Positions 35,018 through 43,124 of a stretch of DNA of 64,000 nucleotides are shown here, piece after piece. The notes under the pieces were generated by a model, which saw only the letters and a list, made by a program, of their open reading frames with translations, did no database searches and was not told where the DNA came from. Each line of letters opens with the position of its first letter. The stretch's first letter is position 1. This stretch comes from Exiguobacterium aurantiacum DSM 6208 (GTDB taxonomy: Bacteria; Bacillota; Bacilli; Exiguobacteriales; Exiguobacteriaceae), in contig NZ_JNIQ01000001.1 in NCBI RefSeq assembly GCF_000702585.1, positions 256,501-320,500 of the forward strand. Direction: 5' to 3'. The translations under genes and the position numbers were made by a program.

Positions 35018-37260
35018 TTCGTTTGTACCTCCTCATCCATGACGTGACAACTCGTCGCAATCGCATGGTCCGCCACGAACGGTACGCTTGAGCCGAGCGG
35101 GACCGTCAACGGGTTAATGTGTAACGGGGTGTTCGCAGGCAACTTCTTCATTTGGGCCGCGCATACTTTAAATTCTGGCATCCGTGACATCGGGTCAAGA
35201 CAAGGATTCGTCAATTGGTTGATGGCGAGCTCTTTGCCCCAATGGTAAGGGACGAAGATCGTGTCTTTACGAATCGCTTTCGTTAAACGTGCCTCGACGA
35301 TCATAGCGCCGCGCCGCGTCCGAATCTCGACTTTGTCGCCCGTTTGAACACCGTAGTCGGATGCGAGTTCAGGATGAATCTCGACGAATGGCAATTTCGA
35401 CATCGTGCTCAAGAAATCGACCCGTCTCGTCTGGTTTCCAGATAAATAGTGGAAGACGACACGCCCTGTCGTGAGCGTGACCGGGAATTCTGCGTTCGCA
35501 TACTCTCCCGCTGGACGATATGTGACGACAGGAAGGTTCGCCTTCCCGTTCGCTGTGCCGAACCGTTCTTTGAACATCGTCGGGGTACCAGGATGGTCTT
35601 CCGACGGACAAGGCCAGAACACGCCGTACTCGTTGTCGATCCGTTCCCACGTGATGCCTGAGTAGTCAGCCGCTCCGCCTTTCGTCGCAATCCGGAACTC
35701 TTCCCAAATCTCACGTGCCGTCTCGTACGGGAAGTACTGTCCGCGTCCCATCCGTTCGGCGATCCGTTTCATGATTTCCCAGTCTGGGAGCGATTCACCG
35801 AGCGGCTCGCGGACTTTCCGGATTCGAACGACACGCCCTTCTAAATTCGTAGTCGTTCCTTCGTCCTCGGCCCATGAGCAGGCTGGCAAGACGACGTCCG
35901 CGAACTCACACGACTCTGACATGAAGAAGTCGCTGACGACGAAGAAGTCAAGCTTGTTAAAACTGTCCCATACGTAAGGGAGGTTCGGCGCCGAGACGGC
36001 CGGGTTCGAGCACATGAGGTGCATCGCCCGAATCGTGCCGGCTTGAATTTCATCAAACATCTCAAAAGCGGAGACGCCTGGCTTCGGCATCTCGGAAGGG
36101 TCGATTCCCCAGACCCCGCTCACATATTCAACAGCTTTCGGATCAGTCAGTTTGCGGTAGCCCGGCAACAAATCAGCTTTTTGGCCGTGCTCACGGCCCC
36201 CCTGGCCGTTCCCTTGTCCCGTCATCGTCGCGACACCAGAGGCGAATTTCCCGACCATGCCGCGTAAGAGCGCCATCGACGTATAGAGTGATACGTTGTC
36301 GACCCCTTTCGACTGTTGCTCGACACCACGGGCGAACAGCATGACCGAACGTGGGCTCTTCCCGTAAATATGACCGGCCTTCTCGAGTTTTTCGATGGCG
36401 ACACCGGTCACCTCACTCGTCCGTTCGAGCGTCCAGTCTCGGACCGACGCTTTCAACTCTTCGTAGTTATCGCAACGCTCATCCACGTACGCTTGATCAA
36501 CATAATCGTGTTCGACTAAAAAGTTGAGCAGTCCCATCGCAAGCGCCGCATCCGTCCCTGGCTTCAAATCGAGATGGACATCGGCGACGCGCGCCATCGG
36601 AATTTCACGCGGGTCGGCGACGATGATTTTCGCGCCTTTGTCTTTCGCCTTCCAAATATGTTGCGTCGTCGTCGGATGACATTCGGCGATATTCGAACCG
36701 GCGACAAAGAATGTGTCGACGTGCTCGAACTCCGTCCATGGAAGCGTCGCCCCGCGGTCAATCCCGAGTGTCTTTAAGAAACCGCCGGCAGCTGACGACA
36801 TGCAGAAGCGACCGTTGTAATCGATGAACCGTGTGCCGAGTGCGACCCGGGCATACTTCCCGACGAGGTAACATTTTTCATTCGTCATCGAGACGCCGCC
36901 GAAGACGGACACAGCATCTTTCCCATGCTCTCGTTGAATGCGTTTAAAGTTCGCTTCGATCACGTCGAGCGCTTCTTCCCATGTCGCTTTTTCAAACTTG
37001 CCGTTCCGTTTGATGAGCGGAGTCATGATGCGGTCCGGATGTTCGATCGTTTGATAGGCCGTGACGCCTTTCGGACAAAGTTTTCCTTTGTTGACCGGGA
37101 AATCGTAGCGTGGTTCAACGCCTCTGACGGCCCCGGTTTTCTCATCGACCCGGATATGCATGCCGCACTGCATGCCACAGTAACAACAGTGGGTCGTGAT
37201 CAACTTTTCACCCGGTTTGATTAAATTCTGTACTTCTGGCGACGTTAAAAAGTCACTCAT
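35014..37260 (-). CDS. Molybdopterin catalytic subunit, Nas/NarB-type nitrate reductase
   Basis: The 748-residue enzyme starts at MSDFLTSPEV after GGAGGGG; longer frames lack a ribosome site. The N-terminal cluster is C25-x2-C28-x3-C32-x29-C62. The molybdenum ligand is C153 in RFCMSSAAGGF, the cysteine version seen in assimilatory and cyanobacterial nitrate reductases. Other bis-MGD motifs are GSNIAECHPTTTQHIW, IIVADPRE, TGQGNGQGGREHGQKAD and TGRVVFHYLSGNQTRR. There is no Tat signal, so it works in the cytoplasm. It lacks the C-terminal iron-sulfur or FAD additions of some NasA-type enzymes. Nitrate is the likely substrate by motif and by narK; formate cannot be fully excluded. Confidence 0.87.
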   Translation of the reverse strand: MSDFLTSPEVQNLIKPGEKLITTHCCYCGMQCGMHIRVDEKTGAVRGVEPRYDFPVNKGKLCPKGVTAYQTIEHPDRIMTPLIKRNGKFEKATWEEALDVIEANFKRIQREHGKDAVSVFGGVSMTNEKCYLVGKYARVALGTRFIDYNGRFCMSSAAGGFLKTLGIDRGATLPWTEFEHVDTFFVAGSNIAECHPTTTQHIWKAKDKGAKIIVADPREIPMARVADVHLDLKPGTDAALAMGLLNFLVEHDYVDQAYVDERCDNYEELKASVRDWTLERTSEVTGVAIEKLEKAGHIYGKSPRSVMLFARGVEQQSKGVDNVSLYTSMALLRGMVGKFASGVATMTGQGNGQGGREHGQKADLLPGYRKLTDPKAVEYVSGVWGIDPSEMPKPGVSAFEMFDEIQAGTIRAMHLMCSNPAVSAPNLPYVWDSFNKLDFFVVSDFFMSESCEFADVVLPACSWAEDEGTTTNLEGRVVRIRKVREPLGESLPDWEIMKRIAERMGRGQYFPYETAREIWEEFRIATKGGAADYSGITWERIDNEYGVFWPCPSEDHPGTPTMFKERFGTANGKANLPVVTYRPAGEYANAEFPVTLTTGRVVFHYLSGNQTRRVDFLSTMSKLPFVEIHPELASDYGVQTGDKVEIRTRRGAMIVEARLTKAIRKDTIFVPYHWGKELAINQLTNPCLDPMSRMPEFKVCAAQMKKLPANTPLHINPLTVPLGSSVPFVADHAIATSCHVMDEEVQTK

Positions 37261-37540
37261 CGTCTTCCCCTCCATAGAACGTTTCCGCTCTTCGTTTTGA
37301 AAATCCACTGACGTGATAGCCGTTAATCGTTTGAAGCGGATAATGCATCCCGTCACTTCCGGGCCGTCCGAGCGCCGAATCGAGCCGGGCCCGACGACGA
37401 CAGGCGTGACAGAGGTCTTGGACCGTGTGCGCCGCATCGACTTTCACGAGTTGGTCCGACCCTTCGAGCAATTGCTTCACTTGTTCGACTTCTTCAAGCG
37501 TTCCGGTCGGTTCGCCGCACTTAACGCACAGGTGTCTCAT
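37253..37540 (-). CDS. Small C-x2-C-x35-C-x2-C protein, paralogue of the cytochrome b C-terminal domain
   Basis: A 95-residue protein starting at MRHLCVKCGEPTGT, after AGGTGAGG. Cysteines 5, 8, 44 and 47 form two CxxC pairs 35 residues apart, a metal or cluster site. The tail of the membrane subunit encoded just upstream has the same spacing (C283, C286, C322, C325) and similar surrounding residues (VEDVQ/VEQVK, CQPCRRSMR/CHACRRRAR). It is therefore a free-standing copy of that domain. It overlaps the membrane gene by 20 bases and the catalytic gene by 8. No described family recognised. Confidence 0.8.
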   Translation of the reverse strand: MRHLCVKCGEPTGTLEEVEQVKQLLEGSDQLVKVDAAHTVQDLCHACRRRARLDSALGRPGSDGMHYPLQTINGYHVSGFSKRRAETFYGGEDDE

Positions 37541-38648
37541 CTTTTGCCTCACCTTTCGTCTCCTTCGGCCGACCAAACCCTGGCATCGACATGCCGGTGT
37601 TCGTATCGACCGGATGGGTCGGCAACTGACCGTTCATCAAATTCAATTGCATCTTCACGCGCATCGAACGGCGACACGGTTGGCAATAGTCAGACAGCTG
37701 CGTTCCGTCACTCAACCCGAGTTGGAGCGTCTGCGCTTGAAGAATCGCCTGAACGTCTTCGACTTGGTTGTCGGTCGCATAGCGCGTGCCGCATCCGGCA
37801 CAGACCCGTGTCTCGTCCGCCTCGACTTCCCGATAGTTCATCGGGACACTCGCCGCCATTGGCCGCACCGGTAAATGGAACAGCTTTCCGAACGGGAAAT
37901 AGCATAAAAAGATGATGACGGTCAATTGATGGAACAAGGCGAGCTCGTGATGAATGAAACCACCGAAAAACACATAGGAGACGGTCAATAGCAGTCCCGA
38001 TACGGTAACGATGAGCAACATCAACAGCGGTAGAATATCAAATTCGAAACGTTGCGTTACTTTAACGTCTTGGTCGTTGATTCGACGGTAAAGCGCCATC
38101 AGCACCCCGACAAGAAGCATGAGTGCGGTGATGTTCAACCCGTTATAGACGAGTTCGGCGAACAGTCCGTGGGCAGCCATCTGGATGGTCGGAATATTGA
38201 AGACGACGATTTGGTACGTCTGAATATCAATCAAGTCGAAACGCATCCACTGGAACGTTAAACCGAACGTGATGGCGAACGAGCCGAGACATCCCCAAGC
38301 GATCAACATGTGCTGTGTCCAGCGGTACCACCCTCGCTCCCATATAAACTTTTGCAAGACGATGTTGTTCACGGTCGTCGCGGCCACAGCTTTACTGGCT
38401 CGCTTTTTTTCTGCCTTCATCTGTTTAATACTTCGCTTCAACACTTGCGAGGTGGCCGGCCGTGCAAAGAATAACGTCAAGCGGACGACCATCCCAATCA
38501 TGCAGACGACGGCGCCGATGTAATAACCGAACAGCGCCATGTCGACGTGTTCGAATCTGCCCGAGGCGACCCATGTTGAGAGTACTAAAGCGGTGAATCC
38601 TACGAACGACCACTTCGCAGCGGTCGAATAAAAATAACGGTCGGACAT
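37521..38648 (-). CDS. NarI/DsrM-like membrane cytochrome b subunit with Cys4 C-terminal domain
   Basis: The 375-residue protein has about six hydrophobic segments and histidines placed as for b heme: RWTQHMLIAWG, QMAAHGLFAEL and FIHHELALFHQLTVIIFL, then PFGKLFHLPVRPM, which resembles the end of NarI and DsrM. It probably oxidises menaquinol. After the last membrane segment comes a soluble domain with C283-x2-C286-x35-C322-x2-C325. It is the first gene of the reductase operon, behind an FNR-like promoter. Confidence 0.78.
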   Translation of the reverse strand: MSDRYFYSTAAKWSFVGFTALVLSTWVASGRFEHVDMALFGYYIGAVVCMIGMVVRLTLFFARPATSQVLKRSIKQMKAEKKRASKAVAATTVNNIVLQKFIWERGWYRWTQHMLIAWGCLGSFAITFGLTFQWMRFDLIDIQTYQIVVFNIPTIQMAAHGLFAELVYNGLNITALMLLVGVLMALYRRINDQDVKVTQRFEFDILPLLMLLIVTVSGLLLTVSYVFFGGFIHHELALFHQLTVIIFLCYFPFGKLFHLPVRPMAASVPMNYREVEADETRVCAGCGTRYATDNQVEDVQAILQAQTLQLGLSDGTQLSDYCQPCRRSMRVKMQLNLMNGQLPTHPVDTNTGMSMPGFGRPKETKGEAKDETPVR

Positions 38649-38681
38649 ATGTGTTCCCCCTTCTCTTTCCGAGCGACTTCA

Positions 38682-38731
38682 TAGTTTCATCATAAAGACG
38701 ACGTCTCGACTTAACTGTTACTTTTTTCACA
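38682..38731 (-). promoter_or_regulatory. FNR-type class II promoter of the nitrate reductase operon
   Basis: TGTTA-CTTTTT-TCACA at 38716-38731 matches the FNR box at 9 of 10. TATGAT (RC of 38689-38694), five of six to consensus, lies exactly at the -10 place for a -41.5 centre, giving a start near 38682, 34 bases before the ATG. Confidence 0.75.
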
Positions 38732-38750
38732 GATAAGCGATTCGAGACGT
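38701..38750. promoter_or_regulatory. 9-bp inverted repeat around the FNR box
   Basis: ACGTCTCGA at 38701-38709 and TCGAGACGT at 38742-38750 are exact inverted copies, placed almost symmetrically around the FNR-like site. They may bind a second regulator in the divergent control region. Confidence 0.45.
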
Positions 38751-38780
38751 GACAGAATAATGAACGAAGGGGGACTTCCT

Positions 38781-39152
38781 ATGAAATCATCCGTTAAAAT
38801 CTTTTTATTTTTTACCATCATGTCCATGCTCATCGTTTTTTCCATCGGTTTTGTCTTCGCCAATCGGGCGACGACCGAACCCGACGTTGACGGTTATGTC
38901 ATTGAAGTGAATGAATCGGACCGCACCGCCCTCATCATCAGCGGCATAAGTGCGGAAGAAGCCAACTTAAACGCTGACACGCTATTCGCCTTGACCGGGT
39001 CCGAAAACGTGAGCTGGTACAAGTTCCAAGTCAAGTCGACGTTCGATCAAATCAAAGTCGGCGACCATGTTCACCTTTGGAAAAAGACCGGTCCGAGCAT
39101 CTTAAATACTCCGAACCGGTCTTATGTGAAAAAAGTCGATGTGATCGACTAA
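38781..39152 (+). CDS. DUF3221-like secreted or membrane-anchored protein
   Basis: A 123-residue protein starting at MKSSVKIFLFF, after GGGGG; an ATG 21 bases earlier precedes that site. It has one N-terminal hydrophobic segment (signal or anchor) and an OB-like small domain with DVDGYVIEVNESDRTALIIS and FDQIKVGDHVHLW, typical of DUF3221-type proteins of Bacillales. It is divergent from the reductase operon and overlaps the convergent modB end by four bases. Confidence 0.75.
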   Translation: MKSSVKIFLFFTIMSMLIVFSIGFVFANRATTEPDVDGYVIEVNESDRTALIISGISAEEANLNADTLFALTGSENVSWYKFQVKSTFDQIKVGDHVHLWKKTGPSILNTPNRSYVKKVDVID

Positions 39153-39790
39153 TATTGGCGCTTACCGTAACGTTCGCTGAGCCATAACACTAAAAATGCC
39201 AACCCGACCAACCACCCGCTCCAGATGAGTGCCTGGGTCATATCGCCGTTGATCGTCGCCATATAAATCGCTGTGGCGAGTGTCATCGTCTCGCCTGGGA
39301 TGTTTCCCGCAATCATCATCGTGATCCCAAATTCACCGATCGATCTAGCGAATCCGAGGACGAACCCGCTCGTCAACGCAGGTAACAAGAGCGGGATCGT
39401 CACGTACGTGAACAGTTGCCGCTCTGACCCGCCGAGCACGCGTCCGGCCTCATACCATTCTGCATCAAGCTGTTTGAGCCCGAGCCGAATCGTTTGATAG
39501 ATGAGCGGGAATGCGGCTAACGCCGACGCAATGACGTTCGCCTGTTTTGTGAACAGGATGGTGATCGGCAAGAACCCGCCAATCCCGTTGTTGCCAAGGA
39601 TGATCAAGGCATACAATCCGATGACCGTCGGCGGCAAGATGAGCGGTAATAAAAAGATCGTCTCGAGTAGCCGTTTCCCTTTGAACTGACGGTGATGCAT
39701 GAAATAGGCCGACCCGAAGGCGAGAACGAAGGCGCTCATCGTCGCCATCATCCCGACTTCGAACGTGAGCTGAAGTGGAGATTGCGTCAT
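39149..39790 (-). CDS. modB: Molybdate ABC transporter permease (ModB)
   Basis: The 213-residue membrane protein has five to six segments and the ModB EAA loop EAGRVLGGSERQLFTYVTIP followed by FARSIGEFGITMMIAGNIPG, the molybdate-specific signature. It supplies molybdenum for the cofactor made by the genes to its left. Its ATG overlaps modA (ATGA). No ModC ATPase gene is in the neighbourhood. Confidence 0.92.
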   Translation of the reverse strand: MTQSPLQLTFEVGMMATMSAFVLAFGSAYFMHHRQFKGKRLLETIFLLPLILPPTVIGLYALIILGNNGIGGFLPITILFTKQANVIASALAAFPLIYQTIRLGLKQLDAEWYEAGRVLGGSERQLFTYVTIPLLLPALTSGFVLGFARSIGEFGITMMIAGNIPGETMTLATAIYMATINGDMTQALIWSGWLVGLAFLVLWLSERYGKRQY

Positions 39791-40518
39791 TTGGAAAATC
39801 CTCTCGCGAAAAAGTAGGCTTGGATATCGTCATCAAACAGACGAGCGTACACATCTCGCACATGAGATTCATGCGTCAAGCGGACCGCCGGATACGAGAT
39901 CAGGCCCGTCGCTTCAAGCGGGACCGACTGAATCGCCTCGACGTCTGTCGTCAACTCCGTCTTATAGACGAATCCTGCATTCGCGTCGCCTTGTTCGATG
40001 AGCGTCAACACTTGTCTCACATTCTGAGCGAACATCATTCGAGGCTCCGCTTGTTCCCACTCTCCTTCCCTTTCTAGCGCTATTTTCGCGTACCGCCCGG
40101 CCGGGACGTTCACCGGGTCACCGATGACGATGCGAGCGCACGTATGTAAGTCGTCCCACGTCTCCGCACACGGTTTTCCTTTCGGTGTAACGACCCACAA
40201 CTCGTTATGCAAGAACACATCTCGCTCTAGAATCGGGATGTGCAATCGGTCGACATCGTCAACGCTTGCGGCCAAAAAGATATCCGCGGGAGAGCCGTGA
40301 TTGATTTGGGCTCGCAAGGCGCCGCTCCCGTTCGTCACGACCCGAACATCGACCCCATCGAGTTCCGCTTCAAGTTGCCGTTCGACCTCTTCCAAAGCCG
40401 GTCCTAAGCTTGCAGCCGCCAAAATGGTCACAGTCTCTTCATGAGCCGGACTCGACCAGACTTGAGTTAATAACAAAGCGACCGTCACCCCGATGATGAC
40501 CCCACTCACCCGTTTCAT
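39787..40518 (-). CDS. modA: Molybdate-binding protein (ModA)
   Basis: The 243-residue precursor has an N-terminal hydrophobic signal or anchor and no lipobox cysteine. The ModA start VTILAAASLGPALEEVE, the ligand region NGSGALRAQINHGSPADIFL and GDPVNVPAGRYAKIAL are all present. It captures molybdate outside the membrane for ModB. A weaker FNR-like box lies upstream. Confidence 0.92.
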   Translation of the reverse strand: MKRVSGVIIGVTVALLLTQVWSSPAHEETVTILAAASLGPALEEVERQLEAELDGVDVRVVTNGSGALRAQINHGSPADIFLAASVDDVDRLHIPILERDVFLHNELWVVTPKGKPCAETWDDLHTCARIVIGDPVNVPAGRYAKIALEREGEWEQAEPRMMFAQNVRQVLTLIEQGDANAGFVYKTELTTDVEAIQSVPLEATGLISYPAVRLTHESHVRDVYARLFDDDIQAYFFARGFSK

Positions 40519-40539
40519 GATTCATCACTCCTTTGCTTC

Positions 40540-40589
40540 TCACTTCATCGTACCGATTGATTCGACTCCTATCTGTATCAAACGTCACA
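40540..40589 (-). promoter_or_regulatory. Possible FNR-dependent promoter of modA
   Basis: TGTAT-CAAACG-TCACA at 40574-40589 matches the FNR box at 8 of 10; TACGAT (RC of 40547-40552) is at the -10 place for a -41.5 centre. Weaker than the other sites. Confidence 0.4.
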
Positions 40590-40618
40590 AAAAGACACCC
40601 CCACGTGAGTAGAGGTGT
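40589..40618 (-). terminator. Terminator of ric
   Basis: ACACC/GGTGT arms (40595-40599 and 40614-40618) followed on the minus strand by five U; lies between the ric stop and modA. Confidence 0.5.
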
Positions 40619-40626
40619 GCCCTTGC

Positions 40627-41334
40627 TTAAGCGAACGTGCGCGCCCGCGGGAATAAAATGTTGTTCTCGAGATGAATATGTTCGAACGTATCTGACTCGA
40701 GCGCCTCTAAACGTTGGTAAACAAGACGATACGTCCCACACGCACCTTCAGGCGGCGTATAGTCGTTCGTGATGTGACGCAACTCTTTCAAAATGTCACC
40801 GGCGGCCGCATGCTCTGACTCGAGTGAAACCAATATGTCATCAAGCTCCTGTTTCGTTTCAACCGTCGGTGCCGTCTCGTGACGAAGCAACGTCGGGAAA
40901 TCTTCCGTCTCTTCTTTGACAATGTGTTGTTCCAGTTCCACCTTCAATTGATTGAACAGTTGATGGATGCGCCCGAGGTGCGGATGGTTTTGTCCGTGGA
41001 CCCGAAACACTTTTGTCACATATGGTGTAAGCTGTGGCAATTCGTCCGTCAAAAACTGGTGATGTTTATAGATGATATGCTCGATCAATTCCGAAGAAGA
41101 CGCGGCATCCCAATCGATGCTCTTCTCGTTCATCTCTTGCTTGCGTTGATAAAGCGCATTGACTTCTTCTAGAATGTCTTCCGTCGACCGCTTCGATTTG
41201 TCTGTCGCTTCAGCGAGCGGCCGATTACCACCGCAACAAAAATCGATTCGGTTTCGTTTGAAAATGTCTGCCGCTTGTGGGCATTGTTTGACGATTTCAG
41301 ATACGTGCGTATCGCCCGTGAATGTCTGTGTCAT
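40627..41334 (-). CDS. ric: Iron-sulfur cluster repair di-iron protein (Ric/ScdA/YtfE)
   Basis: The 235-residue protein has the ScdA N-terminal domain ending RNRIDFCCGGNRPL. Hemerythrin-like helices follow with the di-iron histidines (IYKHHQFLTDELP, VHGQNHPHL, LEQHIVKEE, LESEHAAAG, FEHIHLENNILFP). It repairs clusters damaged by nitric oxide or oxidants, fitting a cell that makes nitrite and NO from nitrate. A perfect FNR-like box lies upstream. Confidence 0.93.
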   Translation of the reverse strand: MTQTFTGDTHVSEIVKQCPQAADIFKRNRIDFCCGGNRPLAEATDKSKRSTEDILEEVNALYQRKQEMNEKSIDWDAASSSELIEHIIYKHHQFLTDELPQLTPYVTKVFRVHGQNHPHLGRIHQLFNQLKVELEQHIVKEETEDFPTLLRHETAPTVETKQELDDILVSLESEHAAAGDILKELRHITNDYTPPEGACGTYRLVYQRLEALESDTFEHIHLENNILFPRARTFA

Positions 41335-41361
41335 CTGTCATAACCTCCATATTCATTTTGA

Positions 41362-41411
41362 CACGTTCAGCGTAGCAAGAGTTTGACAGCAATAATGTGA
41401 AAAACGTCACA
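41362..41411 (-). promoter_or_regulatory. FNR-type promoter of ric
   Basis: TGTGA-AAAACG-TCACA at 41396-41411 is a 10 of 10 match to the FNR palindrome. TACGCT preceded by TG-N (extended -10, RC of 41369-41374) is at the place needed for a -41.5 centre; predicted start near 41362. Confidence 0.75.
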
Positions 41412-41450
41412 TTTCAATGAATAGGACGTCCGCATTCCGAATTTGGACAC

Positions 41451-41474
41451 AAAAAAACCCCTCTTGCTGAGGGG
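41451..41474 (-). terminator. Terminator of aceA
   Basis: CCCCTC/GAGGGG stem (41458-41463 and 41469-41474) followed on the minus strand by seven U. Confidence 0.88.
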
Positions 41475-41480
41475 CATCGC

Positions 41481-42761
41481 TTAATGGGACGGTGTTTCAA
41501 ACTGCTCTGCCTCGGTCGATCCGGCAAGTGCCGTCGTTGACGACTGACCTCCGGAGATGACGAGCGACACCTCATCGAAGTACCCGGTCCCGACTTCCCG
41601 TTGGTGACGTGTCGCCGTGTAGCCATGCTGTTCAGCACTGAACTCGGCTTGTTGCAACTCGGAGTAGGCAGCCATACCGCGGTCCTTATATCCGCGCGCG
41701 AGCTCGAACATGCCGAAGTTGAGCGAGTGGAAACCGGCGAGCGTGACGAACTGGAACTTGTAGCCCATCGCCCCGATTTCTTGTTGGAACGTGGCGATCT
41801 CGTCATCCGACAGCTTCTTCTTCCAGTTGAACGAAGGCGAGCAGTTGTAGGCGAGCAGTTTTCCCGGATACTTGGCGTGAATCGCGTCCGCGAATTGGCG
41901 CGCTTCGTCCAAATCTGGCTCCGACGTCTCGCACCAGACGAGGTCGGCGTACGGGGCGTAGGCGAGACCGCGGGCGATAGCTTGTTCGATGCCCGCTTCG
42001 GTCCGGTAAAACCCTTCCGGCGTCCGGTCACCGACGATGAACGGGTGGTCGACCGGATCGATATCGCTCGTGATCAAGTTCGCCGCATGCGCGTCCGTCC
42101 GGGCGACAATGATCGTCGACACGCCCATGACGTCCGCCGCGAGGCGGGCCGCAATCAAGTTCTTCACGGCCGTCTGTGTCGGCAGCAACACTTTTCCGCC
42201 CAGGTGTCCGCACTTCTTCTCCGAAGACAGTTGGTCTTCGAGGTGGACACCGGCCGCTCCCGCTTCAATCATCGCTTTCGTCAGTTCAAAGACGTTCAAC
42301 ACTCCGCCGAACCCGGCTTCCATATCAGCGACGATCGGGGCGAACCAGTGCGTGTCGCCTTTCCCTTCCGCCGTTTGAATTTGGTCGGCCCGTTGTAGCG
42401 CCTGATTGATCCGTTTCACGACACTCGGCACGGAGTTGGCCGGATACAGGCTTTGATCCGGATACATATGCCCGGAAAGGTTCGCATCGGCAGCGACTTG
42501 CCAGCCGCTTAAGTAAATGGCCTCTAACCCCGCTTTCACTTGTTGGATCGCTTGGTTCCCCGTGAGGGCACCGAGGGCATGCACGTAATCGCGCTCATGG
42601 AGCAGTTCCCATAGCCGTTCCGCCCCTCTCACCGCGAGCGTGTGTTCGATCAAAATTGATCCGCGAAGTTTCATCACGTCGTCGATCCCATACGGACGCT
42701 CAACCCCGTCAAACCGTTCTGATTGAAGCATTTCCTCAAGTTGTTTGCGCTGTTCGTTCAT
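41481..42761 (-). CDS. aceA: Isocitrate lyase
   Basis: The 426-residue enzyme splits isocitrate to succinate and glyoxylate. The catalytic [10 protein letters not shown] loop is intact, with HLEDQLSSE before it and [14 protein letters not shown] after it. The start is the second of two close ATGs ([10 protein letters not shown]), 7 bases after AGGAGG. It is the last gene of a glyoxylate-shunt cluster with glcB. A palindrome TGTTATATAACA lies just upstream, within its own promoter region. Confidence 0.95.
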   Translation of the reverse strand: MNEQRKQLEEMLQSERFDGVERPYGIDDVMKLRGSILIEHTLAVRGAERLWELLHERDYVHALGALTGNQAIQQVKAGLEAIYLSGWQVAADANLSGHMYPDQSLYPANSVPSVVKRINQALQRADQIQTAEGKGDTHWFAPIVADMEAGFGGVLNVFELTKAMIEAGAAGVHLEDQLSSEKKCGHLGGKVLLPTQTAVKNLIAARLAADVMGVSTIIVARTDAHAANLITSDIDPVDHPFIVGDRTPEGFYRTEAGIEQAIARGLAYAPYADLVWCETSEPDLDEARQFADAIHAKYPGKLLAYNCSPSFNWKKKLSDDEIATFQQEIGAMGYKFQFVTLAGFHSLNFGMFELARGYKDRGMAAYSELQQAEFSAEQHGYTATRHQREVGTGYFDEVSLVISGGQSSTTALAGSTEAEQFETPSH

Positions 42762-42803
42762 TTTCATTCCTCCTGTATTATATTATTTATTTTTATTATC
42801 TTT

Positions 42804-42815
42804 TGTTATATAACA
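42804..42815. promoter_or_regulatory. Palindromic operator TGTTATATAACA before aceA
   Basis: A perfect 12-bp palindrome 43 bases before the aceA start. Two near copies precede glcB, which suggests a shared regulator of the glyoxylate shunt. Confidence 0.55.
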
Positions 42816-42827
42816 GATGATGCACAC

Positions 42828-43124
42828 TTAATCCAAGTAAGCACAGCACTCAAGCGCCGACTTGAACGTCGAGTGCTCCATCCCGCAACAGCGGCAGACG
42901 TTCTCTTCATCGCGCTCTTCCGGCTTGCGGAAGACGACGACTTCTTCGACCGGTTCTCTCGTGATTTGAAGTGAACCGTCTGTCCGATCGAGGACGAGAC
43001 GCATCAAGTCGTTCCCGTAGACGAACGCCGTGTTGGCGAGCGTCGCTGTCGATTCTCCCGAAACGATGCGGCGGACGACCCAGCGTTCAATCAATTGTTC
43101 ACTTTCAAGTTTTTTCGTTGTCAT
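42828..43124 (-). CDS. Small Cys-rich protein between glcB and aceA
   Basis: The 98-residue protein overlaps the glcB stop by ATGA and is thus coupled to it. The first two thirds read as a small mixed domain (LIERWVVRRIVSGESTATLA, TDGSLQITREPVEEVVVF). The end is a probable zinc site: C-R-C-C-G-M-E-H followed by E-C-C-A-Y-L-D. I do not recognise a family. Its place suggests a regulator or accessory factor of malate synthase or isocitrate lyase. Confidence 0.65.
   Translation of the reverse strand: MTTKKLESEQLIERWVVRRIVSGESTATLANTAFVYGNDLMRLVLDRTDGSLQITREPVEEVVVFRKPEERDEENVCRCCGMEHSTFKSALECCAYLD

Noticed and set aside
35014-37260. Catalytic subunit considered as formate dehydrogenase
   Set aside because: The molybdenum-site motif is R-F-C-M-S-S-A with no selenocysteine-like or H-after-Cys pattern, and narK, fnr and modAB surround it; nitrate reductase is the better reading, though not proven.
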